64,000 nucleotides of DNA from Palsa-360 sp963719875 (GTDB lineage: Bacteria; Acidobacteriota; Terriglobia; Acidiferrales; UBA7541): positions 434,001-498,000 of the forward strand of contig CAVRDJ010000002.1 in assembly GCA_963719875.1 (NCBI GenBank), read 5' to 3'. Every line of letters starts with the position of its first letter. Position 1 is the stretch's first letter. The translations under genes and the position numbers were made by a program. Shown in pieces: positions 24,421-33,373 of the stretch. The notes under the pieces were generated by a model. That model was not told the DNA's origin and searched no databases. It was given only the letters and a program-made list of their open reading frames with translations.

Positions 24421-24585
24421 ATGACAACCGAACCCACTCAACCGCAAACCCACACCCCAAAACACGAATCTCCGACGCCCGGGCAACCTGTCCTTCATCG
24501 TGTTTGCATCCAGTGTAACAACATGTTTCGGGTTACGCCTGAAAATTTTGACGCCAAGCAGTGCCCCAATTGCCATAAAGGCTAG
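24421..24585 (+). CDS. Zinc-ribbon microprotein (54 aa)
   Basis: A short frame: Thr/Pro/Gln-rich start, then VCIQCNNMFRVT and AKQCPNCHKG, giving two CxxC knuckles 19 residues apart, a rubredoxin-like zinc ribbon. There is no ribosome site before the ATG; instead a -10-like TATGCTAAAAT (24404-24414) ends 6 nt before it, so the message may be leaderless. Function unknown. Confidence 0.6.
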   Translation: MTTEPTQPQTHTPKHESPTPGQPVLHRVCIQCNNMFRVTPENFDAKQCPNCHKG

Positions 24586-24682
24586 GCGCTTCCCCCTGTA
24601 TCCGATTTGACACCCCGTCCTCCTGCAAAGCGGTCCGCCGATCAGCTACAATCTGCGCCGCATCTTCGCGAAAAGAGATGGA

Positions 24683-25414
24683 ATGATCGAAGCCCGTCAT
24701 TTGGTAAAACGGTTCCGGGACAAGAAACGCGGCACCGTGTGCGCCGTCAACGGCGTGAGTTTTTCCTGCCGGCCGGGAGAAATTTACGGGCTCCTCGGAG
24801 CGAATGGCGCCGGAAAAACCACCACGCTGCGCATGCTCGCCACGATCCTCGCGCCTACGGAAGGCACCGCCATCGTCGCGGGGTATGACGTCGCCAAAGA
24901 CCCGCAAGCCGTCCGCGCGCGCGTGGGATTTCTTTCCACGGCCACCGCGCTCTACGGGCGGCTTTCCGCCCAGGAGATGGTTGAATATTTCGGCCGCCTG
25001 CACGGCCTCGATGAACCCACCCTGCGGCGCCGCATCGATGAAATTTTCGCGCGGCTGGAAATGAATGATTTCCGCGACCGGCGCTGCGACAAGCTTTCCA
25101 CCGGAATGAAACAGAAAGTTTCCATCGCGCGCACTCTGGTGCATGATCCATCCGTGATGATTTTCGATGAGCCCACGATGGGCCTCAACGTCATGGCTGC
25201 GCGCACCATCGCCGGGTTCATCCGGGAATGCCGCGACAACGGCAAGACGGTGGTCTTCTCCACGCATGTTATGAGCGAAGTGGAAAAGCTCTGCGACCGT
25301 ATCGGAGTCATTCATGACGGCAAACTGCTGACCGAAGGAACCCTTCCCGAACTGCGCGCGCGATTTGGAATCCAAGACCTCGAAGACCTATTTGTGAAAG
25401 TAGTCGAATCATGA
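24683..25414 (+). CDS. natA: ABC transporter ATP-binding protein, NatA type
   Basis: 243 residues. Walker A GANGAGKT (39-46), signature STGMKQKVSIAR (about 134-145), Walker B VMIFDEPTMGL, and the H-loop STHVM. The mid-region (GRLSAQEMVEYFGRLHGL) is of the NatA/drug-exporter type. The stop overlaps the start of the permease gene (ATGA). By family it powers Na+ or drug/lipid export together with NatB. Substrate unproven; the symbol is a family label. Confidence 0.88.
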   Translation: MIEARHLVKRFRDKKRGTVCAVNGVSFSCRPGEIYGLLGANGAGKTTTLRMLATILAPTEGTAIVAGYDVAKDPQAVRARVGFLSTATALYGRLSAQEMVEYFGRLHGLDEPTLRRRIDEIFARLEMNDFRDRRCDKLSTGMKQKVSIARTLVHDPSVMIFDEPTMGLNVMAARTIAGFIRECRDNGKTVVFSTHVMSEVEKLCDRIGVIHDGKLLTEGTLPELRARFGIQDLEDLFVKVVES

Positions 25415-26622
25415 GCCTCCGCAATGTAGGCATCGTCTATCGCAAGGAACTCATCGATTCCCTGCGCGATCGCAGGACGGTGATCTCGATGATTATCGTT
25501 CCTTTGCTGGTCATGCCCCTGCTCACGATTGGAATGGGCGTCCTCTCCGTGACCCTGGTCGTTTTGGCCAAGAGAGAAAAGCCCAAGGTCATGATCCTGG
25601 GCGGCGAGGATTCCCCGCGCGTGTTGGCGGAACTCAGGCAACTGACGGATGTGCAGGTCGTGCCCGCGGAGCCGGACTTCGCCGAGGAAATCTCGAACAA
25701 ACAAATTCGCGCGGCCGTGGAAATTCCCGAAGGCTTCGAGGCGAAGCTTGCCGCCGGCGAATTGTCGACCGTGAAAATTTACATGTACGAGGGTGAACTG
25801 AAGTCCGGTTTTGGCGCCGACCGCCTGCAGAAATTTTTCCGTGAATTGCGCGATCGGACCATTCGCGAGCATCTCGATGCGCGGCGCCTTCCGGACAGCC
25901 TGGTGCATCCGTTCGACATCGAGCAAAAAAATGTCGTTTCACCGGAAAAAGTAGGCGGCGCGATTCTCGGCGGGCTGGTTCCCTACTTCGTCATTCTGTT
26001 GTGCTTGACCGGGGCGATGTACCCGGCCATGGATCTGACCGCGGGCGAAAAAGAGCGCGGCACGATCGAAACGATTCTTTGCAGCCCCGTCTCACGTACG
26101 CATCTCGTCCTTGGAAAATTCCTGATGGTGCTGACGGCTTCGATCGCGACCGCGGTTCTGGCAATCACCTCCATGGCGGTTTCCTTTGGCGCGGGCAAGA
26201 AAATGCTTCTCGGCGTCACAAACGGAGCGGCGGATGCGGCTTTGCAAATCACCATCACCGGGAAAGCCATCGTTTCCATTTTCTTCGTCGTGCTCCCGCT
26301 GGCAGTATTTTTTTCCGCGGCCCTGCTGGCCCTTTCTCTTTTTGCGAAGAGCTTCAAGGAAGCGCAGAGCTACATTTCTCCGTTGATGATTGTCGTGGTC
26401 CTGCCGGCGGTGGCCGCGCTTTTGCCCGGCGTCGAGTTGGACCCGGCGTTGGCGTTCGTGCCCGTGCTGAACACAAGCCTCGTCGGCAAAGAAATCATCA
26501 CCGGCATCTATCACTGGAATTTGATCGCCCTGATCTTTTTGTCATCCAGCGCCTATGCCGCAGTGGCCCTCGCCATCGCGGTAAAATTATTTCAACGGGA
26601 AGACGTGCTGTTCAGGACCTGA
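25411..26622 (+). CDS. natB: ABC-2 permease, NatB type
   Basis: 403 residues. N-terminal helix after VYRKELIDSLRDRRTVISMI, a large extracytoplasmic loop (about 50-185), then five to six helices from PYFVILLCLTGAMYPAMDLTAGEKERGTIETILCSPVSR, a phrase typical of NatB. It ends with AYAAVALAIAVKLFQREDVLFR. Coupled to natA by a 4 bp overlap. A 122 bp purine-rich spacer follows, toward a convergent gene. Confidence 0.88.
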   Translation: MSLRNVGIVYRKELIDSLRDRRTVISMIIVPLLVMPLLTIGMGVLSVTLVVLAKREKPKVMILGGEDSPRVLAELRQLTDVQVVPAEPDFAEEISNKQIRAAVEIPEGFEAKLAAGELSTVKIYMYEGELKSGFGADRLQKFFRELRDRTIREHLDARRLPDSLVHPFDIEQKNVVSPEKVGGAILGGLVPYFVILLCLTGAMYPAMDLTAGEKERGTIETILCSPVSRTHLVLGKFLMVLTASIATAVLAITSMAVSFGAGKKMLLGVTNGAADAALQITITGKAIVSIFFVVLPLAVFFSAALLALSLFAKSFKEAQSYISPLMIVVVLPAVAALLPGVELDPALAFVPVLNTSLVGKEIITGIYHWNLIALIFLSSSAYAAVALAIAVKLFQREDVLFRT

Positions 26623-26744
26623 ACAAAAGGTGAGAGGTGAAAGGTGAAGGGTGGTAGGCGGCGGGTGGCAGGAAGCAAGGAGGCACGAACTGCTTATCTC
26701 GTACATTTCCCTGCCCTCTGCCACCTAATACCTGCCCCCTCTTC

Positions 26745-27392
26745 TTACGCTGGTCTTGCATGCTCGTGATGCTCGTCCCAGCCATTGGAGAGGCGGCGGA
26801 CGGTTTCGCGCAAACGAACGGCTAGCTCCGCGATTGTCTCCAACCGTTCGACGGCGGCGGGCGGCAGCCGATCGCGCCGCGCAAGCAAAAGTTCGGTATT
26901 TCCCAGAATTCCCGTCAGCGGATTGTTCACTTCGTGCCGCAGGATTTCACCGAAATCGCCCGATAAATCGTCCTTTGGAAATTGGATCATTCCTGTGGCC
27001 CGCTCGGCCATCCGCACCCGGCGGTCCAGCATGCCCGCGACAATCGGCAAAAAATGGCTGGTGCGGGCCACGAAATCCACTGCGCCTGAAGTAATCAGGA
27101 ACGCCAGGCCCGTCTGTTTCTCCGGCGCGGCCGCGACGATGACCGGCGCGGCTTCGGTCAGCAAAGCGACCGCGGATTCCAGCGTCTCGCCGCCATGGGC
27201 GATATCGATCGCGGATTCATCCAGGAACACGGCCGCGGGAGCGCTGCGGCCGATTCTCTTGCGTGCCTGCTCGACCGTGCCAACAACCGGGGTCCGGTAG
27301 CGGCCTCCGAATGCGGCAAGTTCCTCGATGCATCCTTGACCTATGACTGGATCCCCACTGATGATGAAAATTGTCCGGCTCGTCAATTTCAT
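26745..27392 (-). CDS. Receiver-like/HisKA protein without ATPase domain
   Basis: 215 residues from ATG 27392, with GAGGGA upstream. Residues 5-125 look like a response-regulator receiver (TIFIISGDPVIGQGCIEEL, VFLDESAI) but without the full acidic pocket. Residues 150-195 are a histidine-kinase dimerisation box (FGEILRHEVNNPLTGILGNTELLL) with its phospho-acceptor His. No HATPase domain follows; the protein ends within 25 residues. It probably needs a separate ATPase or serves as a phosphotransfer/scaffold. It lies 10 nt after the receiver gene upstream. Confidence 0.65.
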   Translation of the reverse strand: MKLTSRTIFIISGDPVIGQGCIEELAAFGGRYRTPVVGTVEQARKRIGRSAPAAVFLDESAIDIAHGGETLESAVALLTEAAPVIVAAAPEKQTGLAFLITSGAVDFVARTSHFLPIVAGMLDRRVRMAERATGMIQFPKDDLSGDFGEILRHEVNNPLTGILGNTELLLARRDRLPPAAVERLETIAELAVRLRETVRRLSNGWDEHHEHARPA

Positions 27393-27402
27393 TGTTCCCT
27401 CT

Positions 27403-28035
27403 TCATTGCTCCCGGGCAGCGGCGTGTGACCGTTCCGGCCCTGAAGCCATTTCTTCGCTCGCTGGAATGGCGGCAAGGGCCTGCCGTACGGCCTCTTTCA
27501 ACTCTTCCACCAGGAACGGCTTCGCCAGGTATGGCAAGCCGCTCGATTTCAGAAATTCCAGCGTGCGCGGCCCCATGGTGTCTCCCGTGACAAACAGGAG
27601 CCTGTGTTGCATCGGGTTCTCCCGGCGCACCAGCGCGCGGTATAGCCCTGGCCCGTCCACATACGGCATCTTCAAATCGCAGATCACCAGGGAATAGCTC
27701 TTTTCTTCGAGCCTGCCGAGGGCCTGCCGGCTATCCAGCAGTGTATCGACGCGGTGCCCCTCCTCGGTTATTACATCCGCGATCAATTCCGCCACGGTTG
27801 GCTCGTCCTCCACCACCAAAATGTGCTTTCTCGCAGCTGCGCCTCCCAAAGGCTGGAGAGGAACAACGGCGGCTGTCCGCGGCTCTACGGCTGGCTCTTC
27901 GCCCGCATAACCAAAGCCGGGAACGGACAGAGAGGGGAGTTCGACGGTCAATGTAGCGCCGGCGCCCCGTAACCCATGAGCATCACCAAATCCAATTTCG
28001 CAGCCACTTGCTGTGATATAGAGTTTCTCATTCAC
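27403..28035 (-). CDS. Receiver protein with remnant of a kinase C-terminus
   Basis: 210 residues from GTG 28035; the frame is open back to 28146. The N-terminal 45 residues (GTGPSFFTT just before, then GFGDAHGLRGAGATLTVELP) resemble the degenerated end of a HATPase domain. From about 70 a full receiver follows: HILVVEDEPTVAE, Asp in LVICDLKMPYVDG, LLFVTGDT, LAKPF. It is perhaps the surviving 3' part of a hybrid kinase cut where the serine recombinase gene now begins. Co-transcribed with the HisKA-only gene. Confidence 0.55.
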   Translation of the reverse strand: MNEKLYITASGCEIGFGDAHGLRGAGATLTVELPSLSVPGFGYAGEEPAVEPRTAAVVPLQPLGGAAARKHILVVEDEPTVAELIADVITEEGHRVDTLLDSRQALGRLEEKSYSLVICDLKMPYVDGPGLYRALVRRENPMQHRLLFVTGDTMGPRTLEFLKSSGLPYLAKPFLVEELKEAVRQALAAIPASEEMASGPERSHAAAREQ

Positions 28036-28158
28036 CGTGGTAAAAAAACTCGGGCCGGTCCCGATGCCCTCGCGATTTAGTTCCGTTGAGATCTTGTCGA
28101 AGGTTGGTAGGGCCGTTTCCCGGCTCTGGCACTGTTGCGAAAACCATTATGCCCGATT

Positions 28159-29688
28159 TCAGGTCTTCCGGGCACGTCGCACCCGTTCCACAACTTCACA
28201 CAACCGCGAAAGATCGATGAGTCGCTCGCCGCGAGCCAGCCAAGAGTCACTTATCTGGAATTTCTTAGGGCGATCAATATTGGGGACCACGTGTAAGTCA
28301 ACGAGGGCCCTATTACTTTCATCCAGTCGTGCTAATAGTGTGATGAATTTGCGTTCGTGTTGGGCCGGTTCGACTATCCAACGGCGCGTAGTCTTATAAA
28401 CCAGTTGTGATCGGACAATAAGTACCGAGACTGTGAGTCGATTAAATAGCAGCAATCGACTTCGCCAATGTACTCCGGGCCTGAGAATCGACACGTCGTT
28501 AGGAAACATTGCGACAATCCGGGAGATAAGTTCCTCGCGTAGAGCCATATTGCGGCGGCGGGTGTCAGCTCCGCCGAGCCGATCAGAATGACCGTAGCCT
28601 ATGAGCCTATACGCATTTCGCAAGCTGCCGAACCGTTTGCTATACGTCCCCGGAGCCATGAGGTCGGGCGAGTCCTTGATTACGGTTAAAGACAATCTCC
28701 CTTTCGAAGCAAGGAGAGCCCGCAGGTCGTTCAGCAGTTCTTCGTCCGTTCTTTGGAAAGGATGCCGCCCAAAGGCTTTCTGTGCTTCGGCAAAAGTCGT
28801 TGCATCGACGATGGGCTCGAAAGCACCGGGCCTCACAATCCATTCCGACTTTGGTACCCTCACGGGCGGAGTATGGAGCTTCTTTGAAATTTGGCCGAAG
28901 ACAGCGCACCCAACGTACTTCGGATGAGTGAGTATCGTTCGCACTGCCGAATAATCCCATTTGGAATGACCTGGCCGTGGGACGCCGTTGCTGTTGAGTT
29001 TACGTGCGATGGAGCAAAGAGATCGCTTATCGGATATAAACGTTCGATAGATGTCCTTCACGGTCTGGACTTCATCTGGAGGGCCAGGAACCAGGATGAC
29101 ACGGTCAGTTGCGATGCTCTTTCGCTCGCCAAACGTCAGCTCCTGCTTTTGCACACCAGCTGCAGAGACAAGCATCCGTCGCAGTCCGTAACCCGGAACG
29201 CCCCCTGCTTTGAATCCGAGAAGTGTCAGACGCTTATGTCCTGCAAACACTCTTACCCCCAAGTCTCGGCTGTACTCGCCTGCCATAGTTCTCTTCAGTG
29301 CTTTCATGACTAGGCTTGCGAGTGTGTTGTCGTTTGCAAATGTCTCGGCGCAGTAATGCACGGGAACGCCTGCTGATTTACAAAGGAATTCGTAATGTGC
29401 GGACTCATCTGTGTCTTGAAATCGTCCCCAGCGGCTAACATCGTAAACAAGGATTGCCCGGTAGGAAGCAGCGCCCGAAACGACATCTTGCAAGAGTTGT
29501 TGAAGTCCGGTTCTTCGCCTCAGAACCAGTCCACTCCTCGCTGCGTCTGAATATGTGCGGACAACCTCAAGACTGTGGGACTCCGCATACTTTTGAATTG
29601 CCATGGATTGGTTTTCGAGTGAATACTGCTGGTGTTCGGTAGACATACGAAGGTACCGAGCAGCGGGAACAAGCTGATTGGCAGCCAT
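28159..29688 (-). CDS. Large serine recombinase
   Basis: 509 residues, ATG 29688 with AGGAGG upstream. N-terminal resolvase domain (RYLRMSTEHQQYSLENQ, catalytic Ser16; YDVSRWGRF), a Recombinase domain (PGYGLRR...LVPGPPDEVQTVKDIYRTFI, then WDYSAVRTILTHPKYVG) and a long C-terminal region without the zinc ribbon seen in many phage integrases. It may have integrated here, since its 3' end abuts a truncated kinase remnant. No other transfer gene is beside it. Confidence 0.9.
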   Translation of the reverse strand: MAANQLVPAARYLRMSTEHQQYSLENQSMAIQKYAESHSLEVVRTYSDAARSGLVLRRRTGLQQLLQDVVSGAASYRAILVYDVSRWGRFQDTDESAHYEFLCKSAGVPVHYCAETFANDNTLASLVMKALKRTMAGEYSRDLGVRVFAGHKRLTLLGFKAGGVPGYGLRRMLVSAAGVQKQELTFGERKSIATDRVILVPGPPDEVQTVKDIYRTFISDKRSLCSIARKLNSNGVPRPGHSKWDYSAVRTILTHPKYVGCAVFGQISKKLHTPPVRVPKSEWIVRPGAFEPIVDATTFAEAQKAFGRHPFQRTDEELLNDLRALLASKGRLSLTVIKDSPDLMAPGTYSKRFGSLRNAYRLIGYGHSDRLGGADTRRRNMALREELISRIVAMFPNDVSILRPGVHWRSRLLLFNRLTVSVLIVRSQLVYKTTRRWIVEPAQHERKFITLLARLDESNRALVDLHVVPNIDRPKKFQISDSWLARGERLIDLSRLCEVVERVRRARKT

Positions 29689-29846
29689 AGTGCCCTCCTA
29701 TGAGAGGCACATCGGCTGGAATTGAAAAGACTTTAGTAGAAAGGCGTTAAAAACGACCCCGGCACAGGCGTGAGGTTGGTGGATGACCTCCCATTTGCAT
29801 CCCAATTAAAGACGCATTTCAGAATAGTCTTGCAGTCAGCCCGTCC

Positions 29847-30182
29847 TCAGTGTCCCCGGATTGGAACGCTCACTAATTCCGCTATCCACCACCCCAAAAT
29901 CCGTTGATCTTCTCGTTCAAAACTGGTGAACGCAACTCCCATACCCAAGTCTGAGCTTGAATAGACTACTCTAGCGAGTGCCTTTACTTCCGCGCCTCGG
30001 TGGGACAGCTTAATCCTGACGCTTGTTCCCCTCGGAAAGAGCCTCAACGTATCCACGCCACATCCAAACAGGCTCAGCATTTTCGTTCGTGCCTTAATCC
30101 GATTCTCCGACTGTACGTCAGTCATTTCAATATCAACGACGAAAGAATAGCGCGGCGCCCGTCGAGCAAACTCGTATTCCAC
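29847..30182 (-). CDS. PilZ-domain protein
   Basis: 111 residues from GTG 30182, chosen because GAGGAGG ends 5 nt upstream. RRAPRYSFVVDIEM at the start is the RxxxR c-di-GMP motif, followed by beta strands (TKMLSLFGCGVDT, VRIKLSH) and GMGVAFTSF. The second PilZ motif (D/NxSxxG) appears as LSLFGCG, which departs from the consensus, so nucleotide binding is uncertain. Confidence 0.7.
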   Translation of the reverse strand: MEYEFARRAPRYSFVVDIEMTDVQSENRIKARTKMLSLFGCGVDTLRLFPRGTSVRIKLSHRGAEVKALARVVYSSSDLGMGVAFTSFEREDQRILGWWIAELVSVPIRGH

Positions 30183-30395
30183 GTGCACCTCCTCCGTAAG
30201 GGCGGGCCCCCATACCATATCCGTAACATATACTGGTGATTATTACAAGCATTCTGTCACTTTACATGACAAATGAGTTGACGACCACAGAGAAAGGGCG
30301 TATGTATCGCTTAGCCCGTAGGATCAGTGCCGACACCTGCGATTTTTTCGGTGCGTCCGGCTCAAGTGACCTCGGCGGTTTACAAGGCGGGTACC

Positions 30396-30689
30396 ATGAA
30401 GAGTTCGATCTCCACACCATGCTCAAGGGCAGTTTCGCATTTTAGGGGACTCTATGCCCGAGTGGCACGCAATTTGGGCGTCGATGCTTCCTACATCAGT
30501 CGCATAGCTCGTGGGGAGCGGAAGTCTAAAATCGCTCAAAGGGCAATCAATCATGAATTCAACAAAGCGTTGAAATTGACAAGAAATAGCTCGTCTCAGG
30601 CGGGCAAAAACAAAAGTGGGCGGACTAGAAAGACCGTCCCCCCAAAGCGGCTTCCTCGTGCAGGACAACACTTAGGAGGGAAGGGTTGA
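30396..30689 (+). CDS. HTH DNA-binding protein
   Basis: 97 residues from ATG 30396, with AAGGCGG 7 nt upstream. Residues about 18-45 (LYARVARNLGVDASYISRIARGERKS) are a clear XRE-like HTH. The C-terminal third is Lys/Arg/Ser-rich and unstructured. Its 3' end overlaps the end of the convergent Crp gene by 65 bp. Function unknown; a small local regulator. Confidence 0.6.
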   Translation: MKSSISTPCSRAVSHFRGLYARVARNLGVDASYISRIARGERKSKIAQRAINHEFNKALKLTRNSSSQAGKNKSGRTRKTVPPKRLPRAGQHLGGKG

Positions 30690-31332
30690 TGTGGAGACCG
30701 CCATCGTATCCAATGAAGCCTAGCTTTCTGAATTTACTCATGAAAAAGTTGACCCGCGAGCGCGTTGCGCCAATCATCTCCGCCAGAGTCTCTTGCGATA
30801 TCTTGGCGACCACTTTTTGAGCCTGGTTTTGCTCGCCATAGCGAGCGAGCAAAAGGAGAGTGCGAGCCAGCCGTTTTTCGCTGGAGTTAAAGAGCTGATC
30901 GATCAAATCCTGCTCGATTCGGATGTTCCGCGCAAGCATATGAGACACGAAGCGATCGGAGAATGCACGTTCAGCGTGGAGAACGCGAATCATTTCTTGC
31001 CTTTCAATAACAAGTAAGGCCGTGGGTGTGATCGCGGTCGCCGTCCCCATACGAACATTCTGTCCCGCCAGACACCCCTCACCAAAAAAGTCGCCTGTTC
31101 CCAAAATTGCCACAACTGCTTCTTTGCCAACCTCGTTGACAACGGAGAGCTTCATATCGCCTTTTTGAATGAACATGACATCCGTAGCGAGATCACCCTG
31201 AGAGTAGGCTTTCTCTGATGTTCGATACTCGACAACTGTCCTCGCAACACCGACCCAAGTGAGATACGCCTTAGCATTGAAAATATGCTTTTTATCGGAT
31301 TGCGTCTTGCTGGAACTCGCGGTTGATTTCAT
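30625..31332 (-). CDS. Crp/Fnr-family regulator
   Basis: 235 residues from ATG 31332; the frame extends 24 codons upstream without support. A cyclic-nucleotide-binding-like domain (about 20-125: YSQGDLATDVMFIQKGDMKLSV...GTGDFFGEGCLAGQ) and a C-terminal Crp HTH (KISQETLAEMIGATRSRVNFFMSKFRKLGFI). The four-cysteine iron-sulfur ligands of FNR are missing, so it is not an oxygen sensor of that kind. Ligand unknown. Confidence 0.88.
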   Translation of the reverse strand: MKSTASSSKTQSDKKHIFNAKAYLTWVGVARTVVEYRTSEKAYSQGDLATDVMFIQKGDMKLSVVNEVGKEAVVAILGTGDFFGEGCLAGQNVRMGTATAITPTALLVIERQEMIRVLHAERAFSDRFVSHMLARNIRIEQDLIDQLFNSSEKRLARTLLLLARYGEQNQAQKVVAKISQETLAEMIGATRSRVNFFMSKFRKLGFIGYDGGLHINPSLLSVVLHEEAALGGRSF

Positions 31333-31606
31333 GATGCCCCCGCTCAAAACATATCGCGTTACAACTTGTCTGTAACTACTAAACCATTGCAAGCTGCCAA
31401 CCAATTTACGAAGTATACGCAGTGCCAGCCATCTGAGCAGCTTTTGGAATTATTTGGAACCCATCCAGGCACATTCCGTGACTTTCGAGACAAAATCAAG
31501 TATTTGCTGGTGGACGGTATTAACTCTTACGATACATACTGAAGGAGAGATAGTCTCCATACTAGGATGCCAGGTGCCCCTTCCCAAGTGGGCCAGGGGT
31601 GTTGCG

Positions 31607-31648
31607 AGCCCCATCCTTCGTCCGCCGCAGCGGACGAAGGATGGGGCT
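31607..31648. terminator. Long perfect hairpin between Crp and NtrC-type genes
   Basis: An 18 bp perfect stem (AGCCCCATCCTTCGTCCG with its complement) and a six-base loop, followed on the plus strand by TTTTG. It may end transcription from the regulator gene on its right. The 299 bp spacer 31405-31703 holds no gene. Confidence 0.55.
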
Positions 31649-31703
31649 TTTGACTTCAGTGTTCACCCGCAGCTTGTGGTCGTACGGACACCGCCAAGAA
31701 AAC

Positions 31704-33110
31704 TCATGCGTGCGCGCGTCCCGATTCGTATTGCTTGAGTTTTCGATACAGCGTGGTTTTTCCAATGCCCAGGAGGCGCGCCGCGGCCAGCTTGTCTCCG
31801 GAGGTCTCCTGGAGCGCGCGGAAGATGGCGCGCCTCTCGAGGATCTCCAGCGGCACGAGTTCGTCCACGTCCGAAAGTTTTTCCGACGTGGTGTACTGGA
31901 GATTCGACGGCAAATCGCCCACATGCAGGATCGGTCCCGATCCGAGCGCCACGGCACGTTCGACGGCGTTCTCCAGTTCGCGGATATTTCCCGGCCAATC
32001 GTAGGCCATGATCCGGCGCATGGCGTCTTCGGAAATGGTGTGGATCGGACGCGCGGGATCGGAAAATTTCTCCAGGAACGTGTTGACGAGGAGGAGAATG
32101 TCCGCCTTGCGCTCCCGCAGCGGCGGCAGCTTGATTTGCACCACGTTCAAACGGAAATACAAATCCTGGCGGAATCCTCCGGTGCGAATGGCGGATTCCA
32201 GATCCCGATTGGTCGCGGCGATCACGCGCGCCCGGATGCCGATCCGTTCGTTGGACCCCACGGGCTTGATCTCGTGTTCCTGGAGCGCACGGAGCAGCTT
32301 GGCCTGCAGGTCGATGGACAGGTCGCCAATCTCATCGAGAAACAGCGTCCCCTCACCCGCGGCTTCGAATAGACCTTGCTTCGTGTGCTGCGCGCCGGTG
32401 AATGCGCCCTTGACGTAACCGAACAGCTCGGATTCGATCAGCGTCGGCACCAGCGAGGAACAATCGACCGGCGCAAACGGCTTATTTTTGCGCGGCCCGG
32501 AGAAATGAATCGAACGCGCCACCAGTTCCTTCCCCGTCCCGCTCTCTCCCAGAATCAATACCGGATAGTTATGTTGCGCCACCTTCTGGATCAGCTTGTA
32601 CACCCGCTGCATCCGCGGCGACATGCCGATGAGGCCGCCAAAACCGGGCCGGCTGCGCAACTCCTCGCGCAACAGCCGATTCTCCTGGTCCACTTCTATG
32701 GAATGAATCAGGCGATCGAGCTTGGCGCGCAATTCTTCCAGATGAAAGGGTTTCGTCACGTAGTCTGTGGCGCCGAGCCGCGTGGCCTCGATCGCCGTCG
32801 CGATGGTCCCGTATTGCGTCAGCACCATGACGGCAATTTCGGGGTTATTGGCGCGGATTCTCTTCAGCAGCTCCAAGCCGCCAATTTGCGGAACCTGCAA
32901 ATCCGTGACCACGATGTCGACCGGATACTGGTCCAGAATTTCGAGCGCTTCCTCCGTCGTCGGCGCGACGTACACTCGCAGCCCGGCGTCGGCAGCTACG
33001 TCCCGGCACAAATTTCGGGTGGCGACCTCATCATCAACGATCAGCAAACTGAGGGGCGCACTTCGCGCTCCAAGTGTTTCGACTTTAGTTTCTTTCGTTT
33101 CAGTTTCCAT
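31704..33110 (-). CDS. NtrC-type sigma-54-dependent response regulator
   Basis: 468 residues from ATG 33110, preceded by GAGAAGAGG. Receiver (LLIVDDEVATRNL, Asp in IVVTDLQVP, TKPF), AAA+ domain with Walker A GESGTGKE, the sigma-54 contact loop GAFTGA, Walker B LFLDEIGDL and R-finger region, and a Fis-type HTH (AARLLGIGKTTLYRKLKQY). Upstream codons in this frame fall in a sigma-54 promoter, so they are not coding. No kinase gene adjoins, an orphan regulator, perhaps activating its own promoter. Confidence 0.94.
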   Translation of the reverse strand: METETKETKVETLGARSAPLSLLIVDDEVATRNLCRDVAADAGLRVYVAPTTEEALEILDQYPVDIVVTDLQVPQIGGLELLKRIRANNPEIAVMVLTQYGTIATAIEATRLGATDYVTKPFHLEELRAKLDRLIHSIEVDQENRLLREELRSRPGFGGLIGMSPRMQRVYKLIQKVAQHNYPVLILGESGTGKELVARSIHFSGPRKNKPFAPVDCSSLVPTLIESELFGYVKGAFTGAQHTKQGLFEAAGEGTLFLDEIGDLSIDLQAKLLRALQEHEIKPVGSNERIGIRARVIAATNRDLESAIRTGGFRQDLYFRLNVVQIKLPPLRERKADILLLVNTFLEKFSDPARPIHTISEDAMRRIMAYDWPGNIRELENAVERAVALGSGPILHVGDLPSNLQYTTSEKLSDVDELVPLEILERRAIFRALQETSGDKLAAARLLGIGKTTLYRKLKQYESGRAHA

Positions 33111-33135
33111 AGCGGGGACCTCTTCTCGAAACAGG

Positions 33136-33152
33136 AGCAACAGGCGTGCCAA
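33136..33152 (-). promoter_or_regulatory. Sigma-54 (-24/-12) promoter of the NtrC-type gene
   Basis: TTGGCACGCCTGTTGCT on the minus strand matches the consensus TGGCAC-N5-TTGC at every fixed position. The predicted start point near 33126 gives a 15 nt leader containing the GAGAAGAGG ribosome site. An activator site may lie upstream, where TGTCA-N7-TGACA is seen near 33187-33203. Confidence 0.85.
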
Positions 33153-33373
33153 ATCAGGAGAAAGTCATAAATCGGGTCATTCGTGTCACTTATCATGACA
33201 GCGTCGGGAATAAGCGGATGATTCTATTGCCGAATCGGGAACTAATGCAAGCCCATTCCCTTCCTGAAGTAGATAACTCCTTTTGCAAGTATGGGAAGCA
33301 AGAATGGGATTTGTGTGGGTTTCAGACCGGAACAATCCTTGCAACAGGGTGGCCACGCACCCCAGTTAGATAA

